From: an uncultured Clostridia bacterium
GTDB lineage: Bacteria > Bacillota > Clostridia > RGIG6154
Direction of reading: 5' to 3'
DNA: 19,278 nucleotides
Assembly: GCA_934446135.1 (NCBI GenBank)
Contig: CAKSDT010000025.1
Coordinates: 1-19,278 of the forward strand
Under the pieces are notes generated by a model that saw only the letters and a list, made by a program, of their open reading frames with translations, did no database searches and had not been told where the DNA came from. This document shows, one piece after another, positions 1 to 8,424 of the stretch. The position numbers and the translations under genes were made by a program. Numbering within the stretch: the stretch's first letter is position 1; every line of letters starts with the position of its first letter.

Positions 1-167
1 AGTTCTTCTTCACTTAAAAGTGCATATTCGGGCAAAGTGTTACCCCCGCTCATAAGGGAGATTTCACCGTCCGTTTTAAAAACTGCCACATAGCCGTTTT
101 CCTGTGCATATGAATACATAGGCATCAAAAGCAAAATTAATGTTAAAATCAAAAATTTTATCTTCAT
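1..167 (-). CDS. 5' part of an exported protein gene, cut by the window edge
   Basis: Only the first 55 codons are inside the window. The protein starts MKIKFLILTLILLLMPMYSYA, a typical Sec signal peptide (two lysines, a long hydrophobic core, probable cleavage after the Ala of YSYA). A short mature part with the motif ENGYVAVFKTDG follows. The start is supported by an AAGGGAGG ribosome binding site a few bases upstream (about 173-180 on the minus strand). The gene is divergent from the transporter at 310 and has its own promoter candidate at 190-218. The beginning of the mature part resembles the propeptide-like start of some secreted proteases, but too little is visible to name a family. 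Confidence 0.8.
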   Translation of the reverse strand, partial: MKIKFLILTLILLLMPMYSYAQENGYVAVFKTDGEISLMSGGNTLPEYALLSEEE

Positions 168-189
168 CTTATCCTCCCTTTTTAATTAG

Positions 190-218
190 AGTTTAACTTA
201 AACGCAGTGTTTTGTCAA
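190..218 (-). promoter_or_regulatory. Sigma-A-like promoter for the partial exported-protein gene
   Basis: On the minus strand a perfect TTGACA (218-213) is followed after 17 bases by TAAACT (195-190). Transcription would start about 15-20 bases upstream of the start codon at 167. The -10 differs from consensus at two positions, so this is a reasonable but not certain promoter. Confidence 0.5.
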
Positions 219-232
219 ATATGCTCAACCCC

Positions 233-260
233 TTGACAAAATTGGAATTTTTGGTAAAAT
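233..260 (+). promoter_or_regulatory. Sigma-A-like promoter for the EamA transporter gene
   Basis: TTGACA at 233-238 and TAAAAT at 255-260 are 16 bases apart, with a TG one base before the -10 (extended -10). It lies about 50 bases upstream of the start codon at 310. It is back to back with the promoter of the minus-strand partial gene. Confidence 0.6.
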
Positions 261-309
261 AATATGGTATTTTATTTTTTGCTGCCGTATTCGGCGAAAG
301 GAGAAAATT

Positions 310-1218
310 ATGTGGTTTTGGCTTTCAATTACAGCGTTGCTTTTCTGGAGCGGGTCTGACCTGTTTTCAAAAATAGGCTGCCGCGAAAAAGACGACCGTT
401 TAAGCCATCTTAAAATGGTAACTGCTGTCGGCATCGTTATGGGTATTCACTGTGCGTACGAAGTATTTATAGGGGGTGTTTCGTTAACCCCGGATGTTAT
501 ACTTACATATCTTCCGGTATCTTTTCTTTATATTTCTTCAATGGCACTCGGCTATCTCGGGTTAAGATATATTGAACTTTCAATTTCTTCTCCCATATGC
601 AATTCCTCGGGTGCGTTGGTTGCAGTCCTGACTCTTATAACCGCAGGCAGAGGAAGCGTAAACAACATTCAGTTATTTGCGGTATTTTTGGTTTGCGTCG
701 GCATTGTTTTGCTTGGAATTACAGAGGCAACCGAAGACGAAGAACTGAGAAAGAAAAGACAGTTGAAAGGAAACTTCATATATTCAAAATCATTTGTTGC
801 GATTTTAATTCCTATTCTTTACTGCGTTTTGGACGCACTCGGAACTTTTGCAGACTCGCTTGTTCTTGAAAAACTTGACGAGGCTTCGGCAAACGCGGCA
901 TATGAACTCACTTTTTTCATTGTCGGAATTTTATGTCTTGTTTATGTTCTTATTAAGGACCAAAACAGTTACAAAGTAAAAAAAGAAGTTCCGAAATTTG
1001 TGGGTGCGGTATTTGAAACAATAGGTCAGTTTGCTTATATATTTGCAATTGCAGACTCATCTCATATTATGCTTTCGGCTCCGATTATATCGGCTTACTG
1101 CGTTGCGTCTGTTATATGGGGCAGAATTTTCTTAAAAGAAAAACTCTCTCTTAAGCATTATATTTCAATCCTTATTGCCGCAATAGGAATAGTTATAATC
1201 GGCTTCTACGATGTCTGA
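310..1218 (+). CDS. EamA/DMT-superfamily transporter
   Basis: A 302-residue integral membrane protein with about ten hydrophobic segments arranged as two similar halves (roughly residues 1-140 and 160-300) around a charged loop near residues 140-155 (EATEDEELRKKRQ). This is the architecture of the drug/metabolite transporter superfamily with two EamA domains. The last part (VIWGRIFLKEKLSLKHYISILIA) is typical of the end of such proteins. The start is supported by AAAGGAG about 6 bases upstream. Members export small metabolites or drugs across the cytoplasmic membrane, but the substrate cannot be read from sequence. The stop codon directly abuts the stop of the convergent MerR-family gene, leaving no room for a terminator between them. 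Confidence 0.85.
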   Translation: MWFWLSITALLFWSGSDLFSKIGCREKDDRLSHLKMVTAVGIVMGIHCAYEVFIGGVSLTPDVILTYLPVSFLYISSMALGYLGLRYIELSISSPICNSSGALVAVLTLITAGRGSVNNIQLFAVFLVCVGIVLLGITEATEDEELRKKRQLKGNFIYSKSFVAILIPILYCVLDALGTFADSLVLEKLDEASANAAYELTFFIVGILCLVYVLIKDQNSYKVKKEVPKFVGAVFETIGQFAYIFAIADSSHIMLSAPIISAYCVASVIWGRIFLKEKLSLKHYISILIAAIGIVIIGFYDV

Positions 1219-2010
1219 TTAATCCTCTTTTATGGGAATTACGATGCGTGAAACATAATTTTCCGGCTTAAATTCCCTTGCGGTGTACGGTGCAACTATT
1301 CCTAAAACCCTCGGATAACCTGTGGGACAGAGTTTAAGTTCCCGAACTTTTTGGGCGAAAATATGTTTAACATTAATAACGGTATCGTAATTACCGTGAT
1401 AAAGACAGGAAAAGGCACGGCAACTTTTAAAAACCAATGAATTGCTTGGTGCAAAATCCGGTTCAAGAGGTATGCAGGCTATAAAAGCATCCTCTTCTTC
1501 ACCAAACAGACCCGAGTTCTTATCAACATTAAACAGCGGTCCTGAAGGAAGAGGACAAAGTCCCTTTTCCACAACTTCGTGAAACAAAGAATACATTGCG
1601 TCATATTTATTTTTAGAAGAAGTATCTTTATACTCCCTCGCATAGCAAACATACTCGGGCAGAGTAACTGTTTCAAATGTGAGGGATTCTTTATGTGCAA
1701 TTCTTACATTCATCTCCTCATACATCCGCTTTGTTTCATTCATTCTCCGCTCAAGCGATGAAAGCAGTTTCATTGATGTCCCGTTTGTTTCAAAATACTC
1801 ACGGATTTCATCATAAGAAAGTCCTATATCAAGCAAATGCTTTATCTGTAATATCCTTGCAACATTGTGATTGTCGTAATGCCGGTAACCGTTCTTTTCC
1901 TCAATAAAAATAGGGTGAATAAGCCCCTTTTCTTCGAGCCTTAACAGTGTTGCCCGTGAAATTTTGCAGCATTTTGCGGTCTGCGATACAGTGAAAAAAT
2001 TTTTTTGCAT
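1219..2010 (-). CDS. MerR-family transcriptional regulator with effector-binding domain
   Basis: A 263-residue protein. Residues about 6-75 form a MerR-type winged helix-turn-helix: FTVSQTAKCCKISRATLLRLEEKGLI, then NGYRHYD in the wing and LLDIGLSYDEI after it. Residues about 80-110 are a likely coiled-coil dimerisation helix. The rest (about 115-263, starting ETVTLPEYVCYAREY) looks like a GyrI/AraC-E-type small-molecule binding domain, as in BmrR-like regulators. It is full length. The start has GGAGGT at good spacing. It is divergent from the large SLH protein gene, and both promoters overlap in the shared 109-bp gap. MerR proteins normally act on long-spacer promoters, and the SLH gene's promoter has a 19-bp spacer, so that gene is the likely target. 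The ligand is unknown. Confidence 0.88.
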   Translation of the reverse strand: MQKNFFTVSQTAKCCKISRATLLRLEEKGLIHPIFIEEKNGYRHYDNHNVARILQIKHLLDIGLSYDEIREYFETNGTSMKLLSSLERRMNETKRMYEEMNVRIAHKESLTFETVTLPEYVCYAREYKDTSSKNKYDAMYSLFHEVVEKGLCPLPSGPLFNVDKNSGLFGEEEDAFIACIPLEPDFAPSNSLVFKSCRAFSCLYHGNYDTVINVKHIFAQKVRELKLCPTGYPRVLGIVAPYTAREFKPENYVSRIVIPIKED

Positions 2011-2026
2011 AAATTACCTCCAGACA

Positions 2027-2057
2027 TTGACTTGTCCACCTATGAATATGTTATAAT
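2027..2057 (+). promoter_or_regulatory. 19-bp-spacer (MerR-type) promoter for the large SLH protein gene
   Basis: TTGACT (2027-2032) and a perfect TATAAT (2052-2057) are separated by 19 bases instead of 17. This spacing is a hallmark of promoters activated by MerR-family proteins, which twist the DNA to realign the two boxes. I do not see a strong dyad in the spacer, so operator binding is inferred from spacing and from the adjacent divergent merR-type gene. The predicted start of transcription is about 55 bases upstream of the start codon at 2120. Confidence 0.55.
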
Positions 2058-2084
2058 TATATAGGAAAACAAATAAAAAGTCAA
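2056..2084 (-). promoter_or_regulatory. Sigma-A promoter for the MerR-family gene
   Basis: On the minus strand TTGACT (2084-2079) and TATAAT (2061-2056) are 17 bases apart, close to consensus. Its -10 overlaps the -10 of the divergent promoter within the perfect palindrome TATAATTATA (2052-2061), so RNA polymerase cannot occupy both at once. The leader is about 40 bases, with a good ribosome binding site before 2010. Confidence 0.65.
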
Positions 2085-2119
2085 ACCAAAAAATAATTTA
2101 AATAACAGGGGGTAAAACA

Positions 2120-5100
2120 ATGAAAGCAAAACAAAGTTTGGCATGGTTTTTGAGTCTGCTTATAGTGTTGTCGCTTTTGCCGACAGCTGTATTTGCACAA
2201 ACCCAAAAAACCTTTACTGACGGCGAAACAATCGGCAAAACCGAAATTACCGCCGACACTGAATGGATTATACCGAAAGGAGTTACGGTTAACGCAGCCA
2301 ATCAGATAATAATATCAAGCGGTACACTCACCGTAAACGGCGGCGGCACGATTGTTACTCAATTTGACAAAGATACAAGCGGTGTCGCATCCAGCGGTGT
2401 TTTTCGTGTAGAGGGCGGCAAGTTGATTTTTGACGGAATCACCCTTGACGGAAATTCTTCAAATTATGCAAACAGGGGCATCAGAATCGTAAGCGGCAGT
2501 GCAGAATTAAAAGGCGGAATAATTCAAAATTTCAGTCAAACAGATCACGGTGCTGCAATCGATGTCTTTGAAAACTCAACTCTTACTGTAAATGACGTAC
2601 TTATTACAAAAAACAAGACTACCGGAGGCACAAAGCAAGGCGGCCCCGGCATTTACAATATGGGAACGACAGTAATAAAAGGCGGAACAATTACAGATAA
2701 CCAATCGGCAGGTGCCGGCGGCGGTATTTACAACGGTTCAAACGGTAAGATGACTATAGACGGCGGAAAAATTGCCGGCAACACATCTACATATAAAGAC
2801 AGCAACGGCACCGTTATGGGCAACAATATCTTTAACAGTTCAAATGATTCATCTAACAGCATTCTTACCATAGGCGGCGATGCAGAAATTGAGGATGTAT
2901 ATCTTGACAATACAACAGGCGATAAGGTTTTGTTTGTTAAGTCGGCACTTAAATATCCAATCACTATTTCAAGTATGAATCTGGCAGAAAGAAAAATATT
3001 GGCGGAAAGTTCGGAAGGCTATACTCTTACTCATTCCGATATGGCTCTGATTTCCTCGGGCAACCCCGGAAAATATCTCGGATTTGAAGAAACAACAAAC
3101 AAACTGTTTCTGACAACATCTGAATCCGAAGCATATTACCCTGCACGTATACAATCAAACGATGCGGATTTAACCGTATCGCTTTACCAAAACGGAGTTG
3201 AAATTGCACGGCTTGTTTATAACGGAACATCCCATTGCTATCAGGGCAATTTAAAACCGGGAACATATGATGTTTATGTTGACGGAGAAGACACGGGAAA
3301 AGATATTGTAATTACTGCGTCAGAGTCAAACGACTTTGATGAAACATACTTAGTAACCAAAACGGCAGACTGGCTTAATGTACCGGAAAATGTACTGTAT
3401 GTCGGCGGAGTTTTGGTTACACAGTCAAATGCCAAAAACATCATAACCGAAAGTACACAGGGTGTTACCGGAACAGCATCGTTTGCAGTAACAAACGGTG
3501 TTCCGACACTTACAATAAACGGCGTTACAATGGAACAAGGCTATGCAGACTTTACATACGGAAGCAGTGCAAACTACAATAAAATTTACGGAATTTATTT
3601 TAATCCCGCAAGTTCATCGCCTTTAAAAATAAAATTCAACGGAATAAATGACATTTCTGTGCAAAAAATTGACAGCGGTGACTATACTTACGGGATTTAT
3701 GTTGACGACAATTGCAGCGACCTTATGATTGAGGGCAGCGAAAATGCAAAACTCAGTATCAACGCTGATGCAAATACTATTCGCACTCAATACTGCGGAG
3801 TAAGTATTAATAGCGGAGAATATGACCTTAACACCGATACAGACGGCGGCCATAGCAGTGAACCCGTTTACTGCTATGAATGGTTTAAGGCTGAGAATGC
3901 CAAGATGAATATTGTATCTAAACAAGACCGCGGAATCTGGGTATCAACATACGACAAAGACGGCGTTACATCAATCAAAAACAGCGATATTACCATAAAA
4001 GCAGGAACGGGTACAGATATATGTGACGGTATCCTTTCCGAAAGCAAAGACGGAGTCGTTATTGATAACAGCACTGTAGATATAAAGTGCGACCGATACG
4101 GAATTTATCTTCGTGAGGGAAGACCTATCACTATTTCCGGTGCCGACACGGTAGTTAAAATAGAATCTGTAGGTTCCGAAAGAGGAAACAGTAAATATGC
4201 GGCATTTTTTACAGAAGAAGATTTTATGTCTATGGAAGGGGCAGGAGCACCTCCAATAACATTAAATAACGGACTTACGATTACAACTCCCGAATCGGGA
4301 AGTATAGCAGAGTGCAATCTTAACCAACTCGGCAGATGCAGAACCGTAGTTGACAAAAACGGAAATTATGCAAGAAAAGTTGTTATTGAAGCACCGGTTA
4401 CACACCCCATATGCGGTGATAAAAACTGCAAAGACCATCAAGATAAACTGTCGCATACTGCTGAAAACAATTTAAATCTTGTATCCGGAATAACAGGAGG
4501 AAAAACAATTACCGGAGATTTTTATTTAAGCGACGATCTTACGACGAACGATGACAGTACGCTTTATATTTCCGGCACAGTAAATCTTTGTCTGAACGGA
4601 CATACCTTGACTGCATATATTGTTCCGAAAGAAAATGCAGTTTTAAACATATGCGACTGTGCAGGCGGCGGCAAAATAACAAGAAATGGCGGATTCATAA
4701 TAGCATATCAATATGACAATACAGTTGTTAATATGTACGGCGGCACGCTGACCACTTCGGGAGCCAACACGGTAAGAGATAAGGAAGATCTCTCGGGAGT
4801 TGCTTTTAATCTCTACGGCGGTACAGTCGGCTGCGATTCATATCCGGCATTCGGATCAGATTCGCTTTCGCTTAATCTTTACGGCGGAAAAATCAGTGCA
4901 AAAGGCACAAACGGCTTGGTAGGTGAGGGAAACACTCATATCAACTTAAATGGCAATACCGAAATTGAAATTGAATCAGAATACGATGACATCAAGACAT
5001 ACACTGCAGGAATTATCGACGCAGCCGGTTACACCGGAGAAAATATAAGCATTTTCTGCTCCGGTTTGTCCGAAGGCGATATAGTTGTAAAAAATGTGAC

Positions 5101-8071
5101 TGATGAAACAGCAGACAAATTTACGCTCTCAACAACCCAAAACAGCGGATATATGCTAAAAAGAGTCGGAGACAATTTAGTCTACACAGCAGTTTATACC
5201 GTTTCTTTTGACGCAAACGGCGGAAGCGGAACAATGGCGGAAGTTTTGCGTGAGAAAGGCGAATATCAACTTCCGCAATGCACATTTACAGCACCCGAAG
5301 GCAAAATATTTAAGGCATGGAGCGTAGACGGCGTAGACTACAATGAAGGCGACAAAATCAACATATCAAAGAACACGGTAATAAAAGCAATTTGGAAAAG
5401 TACCGAAAAACTCACTGTTTCAGTATCAGAAACAGTACAGGAGTTTGAATATGACGGAAACGGAAAAACTTTCACAGTCAGCGGAAATGTTTCGGGCGGA
5501 TTCAGCGTTAGATATAAAAAAGACGGTGCCTATGTTACTTCCCCTGTTGACGCAGGCGAATACGATGTAATTGTCAACAGAGATGAAGACGAAGATTACA
5601 AGGCTTTAGTCGACAAAACTATAACCGGCGGACTTAAGATTAATCCTAAAAATATTTCAGGTGCGTCAATAGGTTCTTTTGCACCTATGACTTATAACAA
5701 AAACGCCCAGATTCCGAGTGCCGAGGTAAAAGCCGGCGGACTTACAGTAACGGGAAGTTGGAGCAGTGTAACTAATGTTTATGACAAAACAAAGTTTACC
5801 GCAAACGGAAACTTTACAGGCACAACCGACGAACTGTCAACAGGTATGGCAAAAAAGACTGTTGATATTCCGACCGTTTCGGCAAAAAATTACAACGGAA
5901 ATGTTCAGATTGCAGATATAAGCGATACTGAAGAATATACGGTTTCAGAAAACAACGGCGGTACAAACAAGGGAAGATATGATGTTAAACTTACTTTAAC
6001 AGACAGCAAAAATTACAAGTGGAACGGAAAAGAAGAAAATGTTTCTGAAATAACATTGGACTTTTATATAGGAACAAATGTTCCTTCTCTTGAAGATCCG
6101 ACCGTGCAAAACACTGTTACTTACGGTGCAAAACTAAGCGACATAGAACTCTCGCAGGGTTGGGTATGGGCTGATGAAAATATAATTCCTACAGTTCAAA
6201 ACAACGGCTTCACCGCTTATTATGTGCCGAGTGATACAACAAACTACGATTGGTCTGTTATAAGCGGTTGGAATGCGGCTTATAACCGTGTAGAACGCAC
6301 AGTATCGGTTACAGTTACAAAAGCAGCCAAACTTGCACCCGAATCGCCAAACGCTTTGGCAGAAACAATTAAAGGCAAGGCTGACGGCAAAATCACAGGC
6401 GTTGACAGTACAATGGAATACAAGTTGTATGATGCAGATGATTACACAACTATAAGCGGAACTGAAATTACAAATCTTGCAGCAGGCACATATAAAGTAA
6501 GGTATAAAGAAAGCGACAATTATTTTGCAAGCGATGACAAAACTGTTGAAATTGCAAGCGGCAGAATGATTGAGGTAACCTTTAATTCAAACGGCGGAAC
6601 GGATGTTTCGGTAAAGACCTGTGAATACAACGGCTCGGTTACTGCACCTGAAGAATCGCATAAAGACGGTTTTGAATTTGTCGGTTGGTACGAAGATGAA
6701 GCCCTTTCAAATCTTTGGGATTTTTCAAACACATTAACAGATAACAAAACACTTTATGCAAAATGGGTACAGGGCATTATATCTGCCGACGAAGGCAACT
6801 TAAACGGTGTTGAAGCAAACGGTTTAAACGATGTTGCAAAGGCTGAAAAAACTGACATAAAACTTATTGTTCAGGTTCAGGAAGCGGCTGAAAGCAATGC
6901 GGAACAGACCGCAATAAAAGGAGTTTTGGGAGCACCTTCAAACTTTAGTTTCTATAACGTTTCGCTTGAAAAAACAACAGGCGGCAGCATCACCGATGCG
7001 TCAAGCGTTATTGAAATCAAACTTCCTTATGATTTAGCAGGAAAAACAAACATTAAAGTTTACAGATATCACGGCGGTAATGCGGAAGAACTCGCAGCAC
7101 TTACACAGAGAGATACCGTAAAACCGTATGAGGACGGAAAATGCTTTGCAGATGTAAATAACAACTGTGTTTATATCTATTCTTCAAAATTCTCGACCTA
7201 CTCTGTAGCATATGACAATGTACGCTCAAGACCGAGCGGAACCGGCGGAGTGGTTTCCGCACCGTCATATACAGTTAAATTTGATACCGACGGAGAAAGC
7301 AGCATTTCAAATCAGACCGTTACTCAAAACGGTACGGTAAACAAACCTGCAGACCCCGCAAAAGACGGTTATAAATTTGACGGTTGGTATACAGACAAAG
7401 ATTTTGCAGAAGAATTTGATTTTAATTCAAAAGTAACAAAAAATATCACAATTTATGCAAAATGGACTGAAAACAACGAAAATCCGGATGATACAAAACC
7501 TCATAATTGTCCGTCCGAAAAGTTCAGCGATTTGGACACAAACCTTTGGTATCATCTTGATACGGACTATGTTTTGTCAAACGGACTTATGAAAGGAACA
7601 AGCGAAAAAGCATTTGCACCTAATAAAAACTTAACCCGTGCAATGCTTGTTACAGTGCTTTACAGAAACGAGGGCGAACCTGCGGTAAATACATCAAATT
7701 CATTTACCGATGTTAATAAAAACGCATATTATGAAAATGCGGTTTCGTGGGCTCAGCAAAACGGAATTGTGAAAGGACTTTCAGAAACATCATTTGCACC
7801 GGATGCAAATATTACACGCGAACAAATAGCAGCAATTATGCACCGTTATGCAAAATTCAAAGGAATGGATGTTTCGGTCGGCGAAAGCACAAACATTTTG
7901 TCTTACAGTGATTTTGATAAGGTTTCGGAATACGCAATTCCGTCACTTCAGTGGGCAGTCGGCTCCGGACTTATAAAAGGAAGAACCGACAGTACACTAA
8001 ATCCTGAAGACAATGCAACAAGAGCCGAGATTGCAGCAATTCTGCATAGATTTCTTGAAAGCAGCAAGTAA
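2120..8071 (+). CDS. Giant exported surface protein: beta-helix regions, InlB B-repeats, C-terminal SLH domains
   Basis: A 1983-residue protein, preceded by AGGGGGT. Residues 1-26 are a signal peptide (KAKQSLAWFLSLLIVLSLLPTAVFA). Residues about 50-270 are Gly/Asn-rich with repeated GGxI and GGGIYN motifs, like a right-handed beta-helix. A second such region spans about 795-950 and contains LCLNGHTLT. A short Cys/His segment (HPICGDKNCKDH) sits near 762. InlB/Listeria-type B-repeats (sFdxNGG ... GYkFdGWYtD ... TIYAKW) lie near 1026-1093, 1483-1551 and 1717-1784. MBG-like beta domains lie near 1100-1240. Three SLH domains end the protein (about 1800-1983), with the motifs LTRAM, ITREQ and ATRAE. 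SLH domains bind pyruvylated secondary cell-wall polymer, so the protein is anchored at the envelope with its N-terminal part displayed. Adhesion or glycan binding is a reasonable inference, but no catalytic residues are recognisable. Confidence 0.9.
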   Translation: MKAKQSLAWFLSLLIVLSLLPTAVFAQTQKTFTDGETIGKTEITADTEWIIPKGVTVNAANQIIISSGTLTVNGGGTIVTQFDKDTSGVASSGVFRVEGGKLIFDGITLDGNSSNYANRGIRIVSGSAELKGGIIQNFSQTDHGAAIDVFENSTLTVNDVLITKNKTTGGTKQGGPGIYNMGTTVIKGGTITDNQSAGAGGGIYNGSNGKMTIDGGKIAGNTSTYKDSNGTVMGNNIFNSSNDSSNSILTIGGDAEIEDVYLDNTTGDKVLFVKSALKYPITISSMNLAERKILAESSEGYTLTHSDMALISSGNPGKYLGFEETTNKLFLTTSESEAYYPARIQSNDADLTVSLYQNGVEIARLVYNGTSHCYQGNLKPGTYDVYVDGEDTGKDIVITASESNDFDETYLVTKTADWLNVPENVLYVGGVLVTQSNAKNIITESTQGVTGTASFAVTNGVPTLTINGVTMEQGYADFTYGSSANYNKIYGIYFNPASSSPLKIKFNGINDISVQKIDSGDYTYGIYVDDNCSDLMIEGSENAKLSINADANTIRTQYCGVSINSGEYDLNTDTDGGHSSEPVYCYEWFKAENAKMNIVSKQDRGIWVSTYDKDGVTSIKNSDITIKAGTGTDICDGILSESKDGVVIDNSTVDIKCDRYGIYLREGRPITISGADTVVKIESVGSERGNSKYAAFFTEEDFMSMEGAGAPPITLNNGLTITTPESGSIAECNLNQLGRCRTVVDKNGNYARKVVIEAPVTHPICGDKNCKDHQDKLSHTAENNLNLVSGITGGKTITGDFYLSDDLTTNDDSTLYISGTVNLCLNGHTLTAYIVPKENAVLNICDCAGGGKITRNGGFIIAYQYDNTVVNMYGGTLTTSGANTVRDKEDLSGVAFNLYGGTVGCDSYPAFGSDSLSLNLYGGKISAKGTNGLVGEGNTHINLNGNTEIEIESEYDDIKTYTAGIIDAAGYTGENISIFCSGLSEGDIVVKNVTDETADKFTLSTTQNSGYMLKRVGDNLVYTAVYTVSFDANGGSGTMAEVLREKGEYQLPQCTFTAPEGKIFKAWSVDGVDYNEGDKINISKNTVIKAIWKSTEKLTVSVSETVQEFEYDGNGKTFTVSGNVSGGFSVRYKKDGAYVTSPVDAGEYDVIVNRDEDEDYKALVDKTITGGLKINPKNISGASIGSFAPMTYNKNAQIPSAEVKAGGLTVTGSWSSVTNVYDKTKFTANGNFTGTTDELSTGMAKKTVDIPTVSAKNYNGNVQIADISDTEEYTVSENNGGTNKGRYDVKLTLTDSKNYKWNGKEENVSEITLDFYIGTNVPSLEDPTVQNTVTYGAKLSDIELSQGWVWADENIIPTVQNNGFTAYYVPSDTTNYDWSVISGWNAAYNRVERTVSVTVTKAAKLAPESPNALAETIKGKADGKITGVDSTMEYKLYDADDYTTISGTEITNLAAGTYKVRYKESDNYFASDDKTVEIASGRMIEVTFNSNGGTDVSVKTCEYNGSVTAPEESHKDGFEFVGWYEDEALSNLWDFSNTLTDNKTLYAKWVQGIISADEGNLNGVEANGLNDVAKAEKTDIKLIVQVQEAAESNAEQTAIKGVLGAPSNFSFYNVSLEKTTGGSITDASSVIEIKLPYDLAGKTNIKVYRYHGGNAEELAALTQRDTVKPYEDGKCFADVNNNCVYIYSSKFSTYSVAYDNVRSRPSGTGGVVSAPSYTVKFDTDGESSISNQTVTQNGTVNKPADPAKDGYKFDGWYTDKDFAEEFDFNSKVTKNITIYAKWTENNENPDDTKPHNCPSEKFSDLDTNLWYHLDTDYVLSNGLMKGTSEKAFAPNKNLTRAMLVTVLYRNEGEPAVNTSNSFTDVNKNAYYENAVSWAQQNGIVKGLSETSFAPDANITREQIAAIMHRYAKFKGMDVSVGESTNILSYSDFDKVSEYAIPSLQWAVGSGLIKGRTDSTLNPEDNATRAEIAAILHRFLESSK

Positions 8072-8090
8072 TATCAAATAATAACACAAT

Positions 8091-8125
8091 AAGCCCCCCC
8101 AAAGCCAAAGGCTTTGGGGGGGCTT
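8091..8125 (+). terminator. Strong hairpin after the large SLH gene
   Basis: AAGCCCCCCCAAAGCC (8091-8106) pairs perfectly with 8110-8125 over 16 bp around an AAA loop. It lies 20 bases after the stop codon. Only three T residues follow, so it is not a textbook intrinsic terminator. It may act as a terminator or as an RNA-stabilising 3' hairpin, together with the next hairpin. Confidence 0.65.
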
Positions 8126-8127
8126 TA

Positions 8128-8203
8128 GTCTGTCGATAAATCTATCGACAGACAGGTTTCGAAAATTAATCACGGGTTGTAAAAACAAGGTCTTGTATGC
8201 CGA
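8128..8203 (+). repeat. Intergenic hairpin element, copy A
   Basis: The hairpin GTCTGTCGATA (8128-8138) / TATCGACAGAC (8143-8153) with a 4-base loop is followed by TTCGAAAA (8158-8165), AAGGTC (8187-8192) and TGCCGA (8198-8203). The same ordered set of motifs recurs at 19199-19256, again directly after a strong hairpin that follows a plus-strand gene. I do not recognise a known family. Confidence 0.6.
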
Positions 8204-8387
8204 TTTATTTTTCCAAAAACAGATTTTGAATTAAGAAACGGATAAAATACTCAAGTTTCAAACCTTTTTCAGTTCCGGGTTAATCACTTTTTAAAATAAT
8301 ATTAAGAAAAATAACCTATTTAAACAAAACAGCAAATGCAGGAATTGTTTAACTGTTTCAAGTTTAATTCTTCCGGGAAAAATATAA

Positions 8388-8409
8388 GAGGCTGAAAAAT
8401 CAGCCCCTC
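8388..8409 (-). terminator. Probable terminator of the S-layer protein gene
   Basis: On the minus strand GAGGGGCTGA and TCAGCCTC form a hairpin (six perfect central pairs, a small bulge, then two more). A T-rich tract (TTATATTTTT) follows. It begins about 16 bases after the stop codon of the minus-strand gene. Confidence 0.6.
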
Positions 8410-8424
8410 ATTTTAATTATTAAG

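Larger units (their letters stand above)
8072..8424. other. Intergenic region, 353 bases, no gene seen
   Basis: This convergent gap holds a 16-bp GC-rich hairpin (8091-8125), a second hairpin (8128-8153) belonging to a repeated element that extends to about 8203, and a weaker hairpin that can end the minus-strand S-layer transcript (8388-8409). Between 8204 and 8385 the DNA is AT-rich with stops in the frames I read. I see no ribosome binding site, RNA gene or further repeat. Confidence 0.7.
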
